A model generated the notes under the pieces. That model was not told the origin of the DNA. It worked only from the letters and a program-made list of their open reading frames with translations, and made no database searches. A program made the position numbers and the translations under genes. Of a stretch of 64,000 nucleotides of DNA, positions 1-11,719 are shown in pieces. The stretch lies in the NCBI GenBank assembly GCA_009760885.1, contig CM019713.1:6942266-7006265 (forward strand), written 5' to 3'. Positions within the stretch are counted from its first letter, which is position 1; the number at the start of each line of letters is the position of its first letter. The DNA is from Achatina immaculata (lineage: Eukaryota > Mollusca > Gastropoda > Stylommatophora > Achatinidae).

Positions 1-1247
1 CATTCGACAAGGTAAACATAATGAAATTATTAAAATGCTTGAAGACATCAGTATAGACGGCAAAGACTTGAGGATTGTAAAACATCTATACTGCCAGCAA
101 GAAGCAACAATTCGAGTTGAAAATAGAACTGGAAGATATCAACCTATAAAACAAGGGGTACGACAAGGATGTGTACTATCTCCAGACCTTTTTTCTCTGT
201 ACAGTGAGAATATTCTAAGAACGATCATCACAGAACCAACCATAAAAATTGGACGATACAATATTAACAACCTTCCGTATGCTGACGATACAGTACTGAT
301 AGCTGAGAACCAACAAGACCTGCTAAATCTCTTGGATAAAGTCGCCAAAGAACGTGAACAGAACGGCCTTACTTTGAACATCAAAAAGACAGAGACTGTG
401 GTTATATCTAAGAAACAGAATCCACCAACATGCAATATAAAATTAAATGGAACTGTTCTAAAGCAGGTGCAGAAATTCAATTACCTTGGAACAGTAATCT
501 TCTTCTTCTTCTTCGTTCACTTCTACCACCAAGACCGCCCCGCGATCCTACTGAATTTACGCCTGTGGTCCACGTTAAGTCCTGTGGTCCCCGAACGGAC
601 CACAATGGATCCCCGAGAGGACCACATGGGGTTCAGAGTATCGCAGGGCTTGATCCTGTATTCTTGCTGGGTCCCAGAAGCGGGATTGCGTGACACCGTG
701 GTTTTCGTTGCACTAGTTTAGTCTAGAGTTGGACTTTCTCACCGGAAGACCTCGACGTGTGGAACAGTAATAACTTCAGATGGGAAATGCAGAACAGAAA
801 TTAGGAACAGAATAGGCCAAGCAAAGATTGCATTTCAGAGAATGAGAAACATATTAGCTAACACATCCTTATCAATGAATGTTAGAAAACGAGTCCTACA
901 ATGCTATATTGAACCTATCTTGTTATATGGAAGTGAATCATGGAAAATAGGCAGGTCTGCACAAAAATCATTGGAAGCAGCAGAAATGTGGTTTATTAGA
1001 AGAATGTTGCGAATCCCCTGGACAGCAAAAATAACTAATGAAGAATGTATGAGAAGAGCTGGAAAGACACACACAAAAAAACTTGTCAAAAAGATAAGAG
1101 AGAGACAATGTACTTTCATAGGACATGCAATGAGAAAAGGGGGCATCGAAAATATTATAACAACAGGAAAAATAGAAGGAAGAAGATCAAGAGGAAGACC
1201 AAGAGAAATGATACTGGACAGTCTGACAGTATGGTGTGAGAGGAGAT
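1..1247 (+). mobile_element. RTE-like non-LTR retrotransposon, family A copy 1 (RT and C-terminal part)
   Basis: This is the 3' part of a LINE, cut on the left by the window edge. The first frame gives reverse transcriptase sequence: GVRQGCVLSP near 157-186 and the catalytic YADD at 278-289. After a 261-bp insertion (499-759) the protein resumes as TSDGKCRTEIRNR and runs through ILLYGSESW and the C-terminal GKIEGRRSRGRPRE motif, ending at about 1247. The same protein is found at 7.1-10 kb, which confirms one family. Removing the insertion and one 12-bp repeat restores a continuous reading frame at that point. The normal 3' end of the family, seen at 9970-10075, is missing; at 1247 the element runs into a SINE fragment. 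The assignment as a LINE is firm; the RTE clade is inferred from the paired copy's endonuclease and C-terminus. Confidence 0.88.
499..759 (-). mobile_element. SINE-like insertion inside LINE A, with 12-bp target-site duplication
   Basis: A 261-bp segment interrupts LINE A and is absent from the second copy at about 9510-9525. It is flanked by identical 12-bp copies of tggaacagtaat (487-498 and 760-771), the signature of target-primed insertion. Read on the minus strand it ends in gtgaacgaagaagaagaag, a (GAA)n tail preceded by gaac, like the 3' end of the I-like LINEs at 6.5 and 52.6 kb. It has no coding capacity. A pol III promoter is not obvious to me, so 'SINE' is inferred from size, tail and duplication. 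Confidence 0.85.
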
Positions 1248-1295
1248 AGCATGTCACCTATGGGTGGCTGACCGCCAAATCGGACAGCGCCTTTG
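1247..1295 (-). mobile_element. SINE S fragment (5' end)
   Basis: The short segment containing ggctgaccgccaaatcgg matches, on the minus strand, the 5' end of the (GAA)-tailed SINE S seen at 12.8, 13.9, 29.1 and 41.6 kb. It abuts the broken end of LINE A without a visible target duplication. Confidence 0.5.
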
Positions 1296-1558
1296 CTCCT
1301 TGAAGACTGGAATAAAGAAACCAAAATTCTTAACTTTAACAATTCTACGCTAGAGAAGCCCCTTGCAAGTCGACTTTGCTTTGAAATGAAAAATTGGATT
1401 TTTGTTTTAAGCAACTAGATACGGAGACTCTGATGTTAAACTATATGACAAGTTTTCAAAATTCGTAAAAATCTATTCGGTTAACACTTTTTTACTATAA
1501 TTTATTAAGAATTATTACTAATAATCATCATTGTGTCCTGTCTCCGGGGCGAAAGTTT
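1296..1558. other. Unannotated AT-rich stretch
   Basis: No open frame, repeat or recognisable element was seen here. Confidence 0.4.
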
Positions 1559-2183
1559 GCTGTAATGAATCTTCTATTTCCTCATTCCCTCATCTTGTTG
1601 GCTGTAAGGAATCTTCTATTCCTCATTCCCTCATCTTGTTGGCTGTAATGAATCTTCTATTCCTCATTCCCTCATCTTGTTGGCTGTAATGAATCTTCTA
1701 TTTCCTCATTCCCTCATCTTGTTGGCTGTAATGAATCTTCTTTTCCTCATTCCCTCATCTTGTTGGCTGTAATGAATCTTCTATTTCCTCATTCCCTCAT
1801 CTTGTTGGCTGTAATGAATCTTCTATTCCTCATTCCCTCATCTTGTTGGCTGTAATGAATCTTCTATTTCCTCATTCCCTCATCTTGTTGGCTGTAATGA
1901 ATCTTCTATTTCCTCATTTCCTCATCTTGTTGGCTGTAATGAATCTTCTATTTCCTCATTCCCTCATCTTGTTGGCTGTAATGAATCTTCTATTTCCTCA
2001 TTCCCTCATCTTGTTGGCTGTAATGAATCTTCTATTTCCTCATTCCCTCATCTTGTTGGCTGTAATGAATCTTCTATTTCCTCATTCCTTCATCTTGTTG
2101 GCTGTAATGAATCTTCTATTCCTCATTCCCTCATCTTGTTGGCTGTAATGAATCTTCTATTTCCTCATTCCCTCATCTTGTTG
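1559..2183 (+). repeat. 42-bp minisatellite, about 15 copies
   Basis: Head-to-tail units containing gctgtaatgaatcttctatt followed by tcctcattccctcatcttgttg. Most units are 42 bp; some lack one T in the TTTCC run. Several single-base variants (gtaagg, cattcctt) mark individual units. Because 42 is divisible by 3 the array is open in one frame, which is not evidence for a protein. Confidence 0.95.
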
Positions 2184-2239
2184 GTCACTCGACCAGGCTG
2201 TAACTTGTCAACTCTCCCATGTTTTTTTTTCACATCTAC

Positions 2240-2529
2240 ATCTCTATTTACCTCTTACTACTTTTTTCTTTCCATCTTTCCTTCTGGTACTGCCTTCATT
2301 AAATGATTATGTCTTTTGATGTGGCCAAAGTAATTTATTTTCCTGATCCTTACTTTCCCGAGAAGTTCTCTTGTTGCACTTGAAGGTGTTCTAATACTTG
2401 TGCATATGTTGCTCTTATCTTCCTTGATATGTGCCATACTTTCTTGCAGATTCACATTTTTGCTGCATTCATCTATCTTTTCGACGTTTTTACGTAAAGG
2501 TCAAAGTTTCTGCTCCATACAGTAATACA

Positions 2530-2530
<1 letters not shown>
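2240..2530 (-). mobile_element. Antisense LINE C-terminal fragment (related to family D)
   Basis: The minus strand encodes a degraded LINE C-terminus with NYFGHIKRHNHLMKAVPEGK, like YFGHIKRHDNLEKTVLEG in the D elements at 37.3 and 40.8 kb. It is preceded in the sense direction by RTPSSATRELLGKVRIRKI. No catalytic residues are present. It sits next to a (TA)n run. Confidence 0.6.

Positions 2531-2587
<57 letters not shown>
2531..2587. repeat. (TA)n microsatellite
   Basis: An uninterrupted TA dinucleotide run of about 57 bp. Confidence 0.97.
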
Positions 2588-2590
<3 letters not shown>

Positions 2591-2689
2591 TCTATAAATG
2601 TATTTATTACTGATAAAAGCATTTAAGTATTGAGAATCGTCCACTTCTGAATATCACAGTGTTTTTTAGCAAAACATTTTCATTGCATC

Positions 2690-3550
2690 TTGTAGGATTT
2701 ATGTTATTAATGCACAAGATCTGTCTTGTCCTGTCTCCTATTTCTCTGGAACCTCGATCTGATGATGTGAAGTTGTTGATATATCCTTCCCGTGCCATTA
2801 TACGTCACATGGGGTTTCGCAAAGTAGTTCGCCAATTTTTCCTGTCTTCGGCGAGTCCTTTCAACCTCATCAAGGGATTTTATACCTGTTAATTTGGCCT
2901 CCAAAATGTGAACAACAGAAATGTACTCAGAGTAGATAGCACGTTAGTGGAGGAGGTCAACGAATATGTATACCTTGGCAGCAGAGTAGTAGAAAATGGA
3001 GACAGCACAGAGGACATCAACAGCAGATTTACTAGAGCAAACCAGGCTTTTGCAATGCTGCAGACTCTATGGAAATAAAAAAAACTAAGCATAAATATGA
3101 AAATCAGGATATTTAAGAGTAATGTTCTAAGTGTACTACTCTATGGAAGTGAATGCTGGAAAATCACCAAAACCATAGAAAACAAGTTGAATTCTTTCCA
3201 GACTAAATGTTTACGAAGAATTAGAAAAATATTTTGGCCAAACACCATAAGAAATAACATCTTATTAGCAGAAATGCAGATGAAACCACTGACAACAATT
3301 ATTGAGGAAAGACGCTGGCGATGGTTGGGACATGTGCTCCGAATGACTGACAACTCACTACCAAAAATAGCACTAAGATGGACACCACAGGGGAACAGAA
3401 GTAAGGGTAGACCAAAAGAGACATGGAGAAGAACAACAGAGAGGATGTTGAGCAATAGAGGGCTCACCTGGGCAAGAGCAGAAAAAAAGGCGAAGGACAG
3501 GCATTTGTGGAAAACCTTGCGGAAGCCCCATGTGCCCTGGACACTTAAGG

Positions 3551-3589
<39 letters not shown>

Positions 3590-3965
3590 TGGCCTCCCTT
3601 AACAATGACCTCTGCAGAGTTTCACGCGGTCAGCCTCTTTTTCTTTGGCCTGTTGTGTTCCACTTGATAGCTTGTTTTGGGATTCTCTGATAATTTCTTC
3701 TCATCAAGTGACCAACATATGTCCATCTCCTTTTCCTGATTACCCATGAGTCTGGTTGTTGTTCAGTCATCTGTCTTATCTCTGCATTATTCTTAAATTC
3801 GTTCCACTTGATGCCGAGTATTTTCCTTAGGGATTTGTTTTCAAAAGAGTCTAATTTCTTGTCTATTTCTTTAGTTGTTTTCCAGCTTTCACATGAATAA
3901 ATGAGGGTGGATATTACATTTGAATTGAATAGTCTTAACTTGGTTTTTGTGCTTATAACTTATAA
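2690..3965 (-). mobile_element. Antisense RTE-like LINE B copy 1, split by a nested insertion
   Basis: On the minus strand, 3965 down to 3586 and 2902 down to about 2690 encode the C-terminal part of LINE B. It carries the SFENKSLRKILGIKW-like segment, a degraded GHVMRR block, and the terminal GIKSLDEVE motif. The same sequence is continuous at 14.9-15.4 kb, so the two halves belong together. The break at 2903-3585 is a GA-tailed RTE insertion with a 12-bp duplication. The copy is 5'-truncated and dead. Confidence 0.78.
2903..3585 (+). mobile_element. GA-tailed RTE-like LINE (family G), 5'-truncated copy 1
   Basis: The insertion is flanked by identical 12-bp aatttggcctcc (2891-2902 and 3586-3597) and ends in a (GA)n tail at about 3554-3585. 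It encodes the end of reverse transcriptase: NGDSTEDINSRFTRANQAF, a stop at 3076-3078, then VLLYGSECW, RRWRWLGHVLRM and KGRPKETWRRT. That is the usual RTE C-terminal region. The palm domain is missing through 5' truncation. Copies at 13.6 kb and 45.2 kb share the same tail. Confidence 0.88.
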
Positions 3966-3974
3966 CAGGTTATG

Positions 3975-4213
3975 GCAGCTATGATTTTTTTCAGCCTCTT
4001 AAGTGCAGCTAAAAAGCAGGGGGTGTGTGCATAGCTTCTTTAGCAGACTCCCCGCCACAGCGACCAAGGCGATCCCTGTCCCATTAGCCAGGCCAGGCCT
4101 ATTACTGGGGATACCAACGGAGAAATGGGACAGGGCCTTGGTCGGCTATGATTCGCCAACCTTCACGCTAAACTAAGGGTCGTTTATTGCCAAACGGGGC
4201 AATGTCTTCTACC
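3975..4213 (-). mobile_element. SINE S, partial copy
   Basis: On the minus strand this matches the body of SINE S, with the conserved plus-strand stretches agcttctttagcagactcc, ggcgatccc and accaacggagaaatggg. The tail-proximal part with the (GAA)n is missing. Confidence 0.75.
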
Positions 4214-4640
4214 CTGGCTGATGTAAACTACTTTATATTAAGTTACCAATGGCAACAGCTCAGTGTTGCTTCAAATTCTTTCCGTAACCTAAACATAACG
4301 TCCGCGCCCTGGCAACATAACACATTTTACCCCCAGCTTTTTTATCATAACTAGAAATGTTATGATATCACCGCGTGTGTTGGCAATCTTTTGTCCTATC
4401 ACTAGGTACGTTTAGCTGTCCTTCATTCTATGTTACGAGTGCCAGTGTTAACACAGTAACACATGCTTTTAGCAGCCATGAAAAGATTCACACATCTGCC
4501 GCCACGACTGATTTTTTTGTATAGATCAATGCATGTGTAAACTCTGACCTCTAGCTAAGATGAGGGTCTAAATCATCATCATCATCATTCATCATCACTG
4601 CCTTTCACTCTCTTGAGAGCATAGGCCACGGATAAAGGCT
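4214..4640. other. Unannotated intergenic DNA
   Basis: No recognised gene or element. It ends in a short (ATC)n run around 4573-4600. Confidence 0.4.
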
Positions 4641-5012
4641 CTCCAGTCATCCTTGTTCTTGGAATTATTCTCTGCTTCCTTCCATGTGTATCCCTTGTCT
4701 CTGAGCACTGTCATAATTTCTCTTGGTAAAAGGTGTCCTGGTACTCAACTGGGATGTTGGTTCTGCAGCTTCCCTTGACTGCACAACGTCATGCGCTCTG
4801 TTATCAGAGTCATTTCCTTTTCCAAGACAAAGGTTCTTGGTTTTCCCCTTTGCATTTCTGTAACGCTCCAGTTTTGTTTTTTGTTTTTTCTACAGGGAAC
4901 AGGTCGCTGGCATATCGCCCACGCTCTTTAGTCGCCTCTTACGACATGCGTGGAAGGTGGCAGTGGTCCTATTCTTTTCTTCTCGGGGGCCCCGGTAACT
5001 ACACGGGCGGGG
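4641..5012 (-). other. Dispersed repeat fragment
   Basis: Positions 4645-4715 are nearly the same as 17808-17880, next to the 5' side of antisense LINE B, so this is probably a decayed 5' piece of that family. Positions 4900-5010 contain gtcgcctcttacgacatgcg, which looks like a SINE-type core, but I cannot name it. No credible protein. Confidence 0.35.
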
Positions 5013-5135
5013 TCTAAATCAGTTATTTAAAAAAAGGTGCGAAATAAGAGCACACCACTTCATCATCATTTCTTCACCTCCTCGACATTTACCACCATCA
5101 CTGCAGTTGCTTCTACACAACATCAACAACAACAA

Positions 5136-5137
5136 CA

Positions 5138-5182
<45 letters not shown>
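5136..5182. repeat. (CTA)n microsatellite
   Basis: About fifteen CTA units. A run of 19 G follows at 5294-5312. Confidence 0.93.
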
Positions 5183-5399
5183 GAGGCCCAACAAGAGGGG
5201 AATCCAGGCAGTGCAACTCTCCGGGACTTCGATGGCTTCCCCTGCTTAAGGAGGGGGGAAACGGAGAGCTTTCTCTGCTTCAATGGTGAGTGTGGGGGGG
5301 GGGGGGGGGGGGCTTAGTGGATGGTTAATCAGTGGACCAGTAGAAAGGTGTCAAAAACTAAAAATTCATCTGGGAGGCTCTTCTATTACCACTACAAGA

Positions 5400-5660
5400 C
5401 CCTAGCACCACCACAGCTGCCGCTATAGCTATTACTTTTACCATTATTACTACAACTTTACCATGTCTCTGTTACTACTTCTACTGGTACTATTAATACT
5501 ACTTCTACTACCATTACTGCTACTACTACTTATAGTACTACTACTAGTACTAGTACTACTACTACTATTACTACTATTACTACTACTACTACTACTACTA
5601 CTATACTACTACTACTACTATTACTACTACTACTAATAATAATAATAAGAAGAAGAAGAA
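5400..5660. repeat. Imperfect (CTA)/(TAA) trinucleotide tract
   Basis: Degenerate CTA, CCA and TTA triplets merge into a purer (CTA)n run at 5510-5640, then (TAA)n and (GAA)n. Apparent reading frames here are repeat artefacts. Confidence 0.85.
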
Positions 5661-6214
5661 AGGTAGATAGAGGTGTATGGTGCAGTTTTACAAGGCGGCA
5701 GAAGGAGTGAGTAAATAAGAAAAAAAACGAATAGAAAATATGAGAGTAAGATGAGAATGTATAAATGAAAAACATACAACATCCAATATTTCGGCGTGAG
5801 CCTTTTTGGAGGATTACATACACAAAACAAGACAAAACATATAACTAACCGAAAAACTTCAGAGTAGGAACACAAGAATACGTGTCCCTCAGACCAGGCG
5901 AGGGATGGAAACCACAGAGGAAAGCAGATGAAGCCAATCGGAAAGAAGAGGCGAGAAAAACAGGTTGAGGGGGAGGGAGAAAAAGGGGAAGGGCAATAGA
6001 CACCTGTAATCCACTGGAGAAACAGGTGTCATGAGGGGGGGGGGTTGTGGGGAGAGGCAGAGAAGCAGGGAGATAATATGAAACTGGTGAATAGGACAAG
6101 ACCCGGAGGGGCAAAAACACATATAGGCTGCCAGAAAAGAGAAGTTGACGGTAAAAAAAAGGGGGGGGGGGGGAACCAGGAGAAAGAAACAAGTGGAGAC
6201 AGCCAGCCTGGAAC
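5661..6214. other. Purine-rich low-complexity DNA
   Basis: GA-rich sequence with two long G runs near 6036 and 6161. It may be a decayed upstream part of the LINE at 6215, but no protein could be recognised. Confidence 0.4.
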
Positions 6215-6500
6215 CATCTTCCGTCTTCGAACAGGACACAGCCAACTCCGAAGTCATATGTATACAAAGTTTAAGGTTGGTACTACTAATCTATGTACAT
6301 GTGCCCAAGTGCCCCAAACTGTGGAACATATCCTCCAGAACTGCACCAACTATGAAACACTGAGAAATAATTACTGGCCCAGTGAAACCACTAAAGAAGA
6401 TAAGCTCTATGGTTCCATACATGAATTACAAAAAACAGTGAAATTTATCCAAGAGACAGGACTGCAGATATAGAGAGACAATGCGAACAAAGAAGAAGAA
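6215..6500 (+). mobile_element. I/Jockey-like LINE 3' end (family C), truncated
   Basis: It encodes the zinc-finger-like C-terminus typical of LINEs with an RNase H: FRLRTGH, HMYTKFKVG, CTCAQVPQTVEHILQNC (a C-x-C...H...C pattern) and NYWPSE, ending at a TAG near 6472. The 3' end follows as gcgaacaaagaagaagaag. An almost identical copy lies at 52330-52635. The copy is strongly 5'-truncated. Confidence 0.85.
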
Positions 6501-6640
6501 GGAGCCAGCCTGGAAAATAAGGCGCTGTTCTAGGACCCTCCGAGATCGTACGTCAGCAGAACAAGAGCGGTTCGCACTAACAGAAATGTCCTATGTGGTT
6601 GCTAAGGCAAAAATGTTTAGCCACAGGTGTCCAGGCCCTC

Positions 6641-6662
6641 TTACTACTGCTACTACTACTAC

Positions 6663-6698
<36 letters not shown>

Positions 6699-6712
6699 TG
6701 CTACTGCTACTT
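6641..6712. repeat. (TAC)n microsatellite
   Basis: About 23 TAC/TGC triplets with a few interruptions. Confidence 0.92.
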
Positions 6713-6729
6713 CTGTTGCTGCTATCACC

Positions 6730-9700
6730 AGGGTTCCTTAGAGGAATTTTTAAAGATGGTACAAAAGTACCATCTGGGTAAAGTTGGGGCGACCATCCCC
6801 AACCCAGCGAGTCACAGGTGGCGGATAGTGAAAGTCCTCCAGATTTGGAGGATCCCTGTGAATAAGGAGTTACCCAAATAAGCAGGCGCGGACCAATTGG
6901 CGGTAGTCTCAGAGAGCGAGGTGGGGTAGTAGGTGGCTCTACTACTCCTATAAAGTGGCTCAGGTGCTCAGTGAAGGGAATACCAGGCTGGTAAGAGGCG
7001 CTTTAAAACCTCTCGCTCCCGTTGCCTTGCGGGTAGGACAGGGAGTCCAAAGACTAGCGGAGAGTCCGTACACAAAACGGTAGCAGGAAACGGGAAACCA
7101 CTGTTGTAGCTCCCAAGAACAATTATGCTTATTCAGAGTAATAGATTTGTCATGAACGACGTTAATGGATGTTCCTCTGGAACAGCCTTGTCCGGTAGGG
7201 CAGCTCAAGAGCCACAGGTGAGGCCAGATTGTCATCAAGCTACTGGTGGCAAAACTAACAAGTTCAAAATAGCAACATGGGATGTTAGAACTTTATTCCA
7301 GGCTGGAAAATTAGAAAATGTAAGGAGGGAAATGGAAAGGATGAAGATCAACATATTAGGAATGAGTGAAGTTAGAGGGACAGGTGCAGGGAAGATAAAC
7401 TCTGATAAATATACAATAATCTATTCAAGAAGTGAGAAACATGAAGGAGGAGTAGGAATAATATTTGACGAACAAACAGCAAGGACAATTGTAGGATATT
7501 TGAACATCTCGGACCGAGTCCTGCTAGCCCAACTGAAAGGACGACCAATAAACATAAATATTATACAAGTATACACTCCAACATCTGAAAGTTCTGAAGA
7601 AGATGTACAGATATTTTATAATGACATAGAGACAGCCTTAAAACACACAAAGTCGCATGAAGTTACTATAGTCATGGGAGATTTTAATGCCAAAGTTGGT
7701 AAAGGAAGAACTTCAGACATCTTTGGTGACTATGGACTGGAGGAGAGGAATGGCAGAGGTAGTAAATTAATTAAATGAGCAAGAATACATAGCATGGTTG
7801 TAGGAAACACCTGGTTTAAACAACATCCCCAAAGACTGATAACCTGGTGCAGCCCATACAAAAAGACTTTTAACCAGAAATACTACATATTAATCAACAA
7901 ACGATTCCGCAATGCATTACTGACAACAAAAACTATGCCAGGAGCTGACTGCAATAGTGACCATGACCCACTTTGTGGAAAAATTAGAATAAAGCTAAAG
8001 AAAACATGCAGAAAAGTGAGAAACATCAAACTGAATACAGAACTCCTTAAAAATGACCAAGAACTGCGAGAACAATACAAAGTTATCATAATAAATAGAT
8101 ACAGTGCAATAGCAAAGATAAATAGTATAGATGAACAATGGGCAGTGTTAAGAGACTCTATCCACCAAACTGTTAAGGAGATAATACCACCAAAAAAAAA
8201 AAAGCCCCTAAAAATAAATGGATGATAGACGACATCTTAGGACTGATGGACAAGAGAAGCAGGAGTAAAAATAACCAAGAAAAATATAACAAGATAAATA
8301 AAGAAATAAGACGAAAATGCAGAGAAGCAAATGAAATGTGGTAAATGAACAGTGCAGACAGATAGAGAACTCTCATAATAAAGACAGCAAAACCATGCAT
8401 AAACGAATTAGTGAACTCACAGGCAGGAAAACAAAATATACCACAGGATGCCTGAAATCAAAAGAAGGTAAAATGTTAATGGGAAAAGAAGATATTGTGG
8501 ACAGAGTACATCGGTGAGCTATATGGAGGAGAAAGACCAGAATTAACACCAGATACTGAAAACTGTGATGGACCACCAGTACTTGAAGATGAAATCATAG
8601 ATGCCATCAAACACATAGAGAAAGGAAAAGAGACTGGGCCTGATAATATAACAATAGAAGAAATAGAGGCACTAGAGGAGACAGGAATAAAAATAATAAC
8701 CAAGTTACTGAATGACATTTACAACAGTGGTTATATGCCTAGTGACCTGCTTAATCCACATTTATAGCACTACCAAAGAAATCAGGTGCAAAGGAATGTG
8801 ATGACCACAGGACTATCAGCCTCTCATGTCACACAATGAAGCTACTTCTGAGAATCATTATGAGAAGAACTAGGAAAAAGATAAAAATGGAAATAGCAGA
8901 TGAACAGTTTTGATTTATTGAAGGAACACACAATGCCATTTATACTTTACGAACACTAACAGAAAGAGCTTTAGAAGTACATAAAGATCTCTACCTATGC
9001 ATCATAGATTACACCAAGGCATTCAACAAGGTGAAACATAATGGAATTATTAAAATGCTTGAAGACATCAATATAGACGGCAAAGAATTGAGGAATGTAA
9101 AACAAGTATACTGGCAGCAAGAAGCAACAATTCGAGTTGAAAATAGAACTGGAAAATATCAACCTATAAAACAAGGGGTGCGACAAGGATGTGTACTATC
9201 TCTAGACCTTTTTTCTCTGTACAGCGAGAATATTCTAAGAACGATCATCACAGAACCAGGCATAAAAATTGGACGATACAATATTAACAACTTTCCGTAT
9301 GCTGACGATACAGTACTGATAGCTGAGAACCAACAAGACCTGCTAAATCTCTTGGATAAATTCGCCAAAGAAAGTGAACAGAAAGGCCTTACTTTGAACA
9401 TCAAAAAACACAGAGACTATGGTTATATCTAAGAAACAGAATCCACCAACATGCAGTATAAAATTAAATGGAACTATTCTAAAGCAGGTGCAGAAATTCA
9501 AATACCTTGGAGCAGTAATAACTTCAGATGGGAAATGCAGAACAGAAATTAGGAACAGAGTAGGCCAAGCAAAGACTGCATTTCAGAGAATGAGAAACAT
9601 ATTAGCTAACACATCCTTATCAATGAATGTTAGAAAACGAGTCCTAAAATGCTATATTGAACCTATCTTGTTATATGGAAGTGAATCATGGAAAATAGGC

Positions 9701-10080
9701 AGGTCTGCAGAAAAATCATTGGAAGCAGCAGAAATGTGGTTTATTAAAAGAATGTTGCGAATCCCCTGGATAGCAAAAATAACTAATGAAGAATATATGG
9801 GAAGAGCTGGAGAGACAAAAAATATTATCAACAAGATAAGAGAGAGAGACAATGTACTTTCATAGGACATGAATGGGGTATTGAAAATATTATAACAACA
9901 GGAAAAATAGAAGGAAGAAGATCAAGAGGAAGACCAAGAGAAATGATAGTGGACAGTCTGACGGGATGATGTGAGAGGAGATCACCAACTGAGCTGATGA
10001 CTTGCATGAAGGATCGTGTACTATAGAGAAGCATAATAGCCAACGCCAGTCGGCACGGCACCTGATGATGATGATGACAA
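6730..10080 (+). mobile_element. RTE-like LINE, family A copy 2, nearly full length but inactive
   Basis: In order: a leader (6730-7240); an endonuclease beginning FKIATWDVRTLF near 7263, with the catalytic EVRG-type and GDFNAKVGK motifs (about 7365-7700); its SDHDP end near 7950; a linker; and a reverse transcriptase with YTKAF near 9010, GVRQGCVLS near 9175 and YADD at 9298-9309. The C-terminus carries ILLYGSESW and GKIEGRRSRGRPRE, and the 3' tail is (GAT)n at 10060-10075. This layout (AP endonuclease, RT, no RNase H, short triplet tail) fits RTE elements, often annotated 'craniofacial development protein 2-like'. It is dead: TGA at 7776-7778 where a tryptophan is expected, a frameshift in the A-run near 8190, further shifts near 8770 and 9410, and stops in between. 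About 3.3 kb is the expected length for the clade. Confidence 0.9.
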
Positions 10081-11640
10081 AAGCAGCCAACCTCCTCTCC
10101 CCTACCCACATTGATTAGCCATCTGTTTTCATCCACTACAGGCCCCCCACCCTCACTCCCTCACCCCTTCGTATTTAACAGAGAAAGACCTCCAGGCCCC
10201 CGACAAATACAACGGCAGGACCCTTCCTCTCATTAAGCCCAGCTACTACAACTACTTCAGCTACTATCACTACATCTGCTCAGTAACGAAATAACCACCA
10301 CCCAGGTCCCTAGACTTAAAAGGCCCCACCACCGACCTATACTGCTTATCTCCCGAGGTAATTTGTTTAAAAATCTAAATTCGCTTCTTCTTCTCATGAC
10401 ATAGGGCCCCTAGGCTTAATCCTGACCAGCTTAATGAGTAATCCGTCACTGCATCTACTACAACTCCTGCTACAAATATTACTGCCTGCTAGTGCTTCTA
10501 CTTACAGACCTGTGGAATTAGGAGGCGGAAGCAGTTTGTGTGTGTGTGTGTGTGTGTGAGTAAATTCATGATCCGGTTACAGATGTGCCATATACGAAGG
10601 AGTTGGGCAGTAGAAAAATAGAGGAGTCAATAGTTGAAGGTGTGGTGCACATTGGCTACTTATTACTGTCACTGTTGCTACTTCTAATCTTCCCATCAGT
10701 GATAATGATGAACAGGGCCTCCAAGAGGAGTTATGTAAGATGGCACAAAACTATTTCTCCCGTGATACCCTATTGATTAATTACTCTGTTTTCATCAACT
10801 AGGCCCTCTCCCTGCTTTTAAAACAGGGGAGGCCATCCAGACCCAGGATCTATGCATTTGTTTGGGCCTCTATTCTCATTGGGCCTGATGACGGTAGCGG
10901 ATTGTCAATAGCTTTCTTCATTTCGTAGGGCCATGCTTAGAAAGATGGGGGGCAGCCCTCACAGCCTGTCTGCAGTGACATTCTTCCCTGCTAGGAAGGA
11001 TGGTACCAGCTATATTACTATGAAAAAGTAGATTAGAATTAGGCTGTTAGCTTCCATGTGGTGAAAGTGAATTAGACCAAATAAATAAACCTACCACTAC
11101 CATGCTCTGTTCTCATGCAACCTAACGGAAAGTGTTATTTCCATCGCTCAGTTCTATTTTTAGGTCTCAGCGAAGATCCCGAAGACATCACCGGCCAGCG
11201 CTCTCCACACTTCCGCTTCGTGAACTTCTATTCCCGCGTCTTTCATCCACTGACCTCCTCGCCGCGGTTCGGACTGGCGACGGCTGGAAATGGCGGTTGA
11301 AAGCAGCCGTTTCCGTGCAGCTTTCCCCGCAGTCGAGTCCTGGACAACATTCCCTCTTATCATTTTAAACCCTCTGTTTCCCTTGGTTTGCGTTTCCTGG
11401 TTCACGTGACCTTTGACCGTAAAAGCTTGAATGTCGTGTTTTACCCAGTTTCGTTAGTCTTGTGTGTCTCTGTAGTAATTGATCAAATGCCCGGCTGAGG
11501 TGACCGAAGGCTGTAATAATCAGGGCCACTGTGAGAAATCTTCCATACCTGTACACAATTTCTCCTCTTTCTCCCCCCTTTTATCTTTTTTCCCCATCCA
11601 CTCCGTTCCCATCTTCAGGGCCTTGGAGTAATGCAGGAGC
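10081..11640. other. Intergenic low-complexity DNA
   Basis: Mostly CTA/CAC-rich degenerate sequence, with a (GT)n run at 10537-10559. The GC-richer block at 11150-11350 has short frames on both strands but no motif I recognise. Confidence 0.4.
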
Positions 11641-11661
11641 GTGTTCCCCCATCATAAGGCC

Positions 11662-11687
11662 TAGTAGTAGTAGTAGTAGTAGTAGTA
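11662..11687. repeat. (AGT)n microsatellite
   Basis: Eight to nine AGT units. Confidence 0.9.
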
Positions 11688-11719
11688 CAAGGCAGTCGTA
11701 ATGACGGTAGCAGTTGTCT

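Noticed and set aside
1843..2148. Open frame with a repeated LLAVMNLLFPHS peptide
   Set aside because: It arises only because the 42-bp unit is a multiple of three; no gene context.
11115..11405. Small GC-rich reading frames on both strands
   Set aside because: No motif, no splice partners, length within chance expectation.
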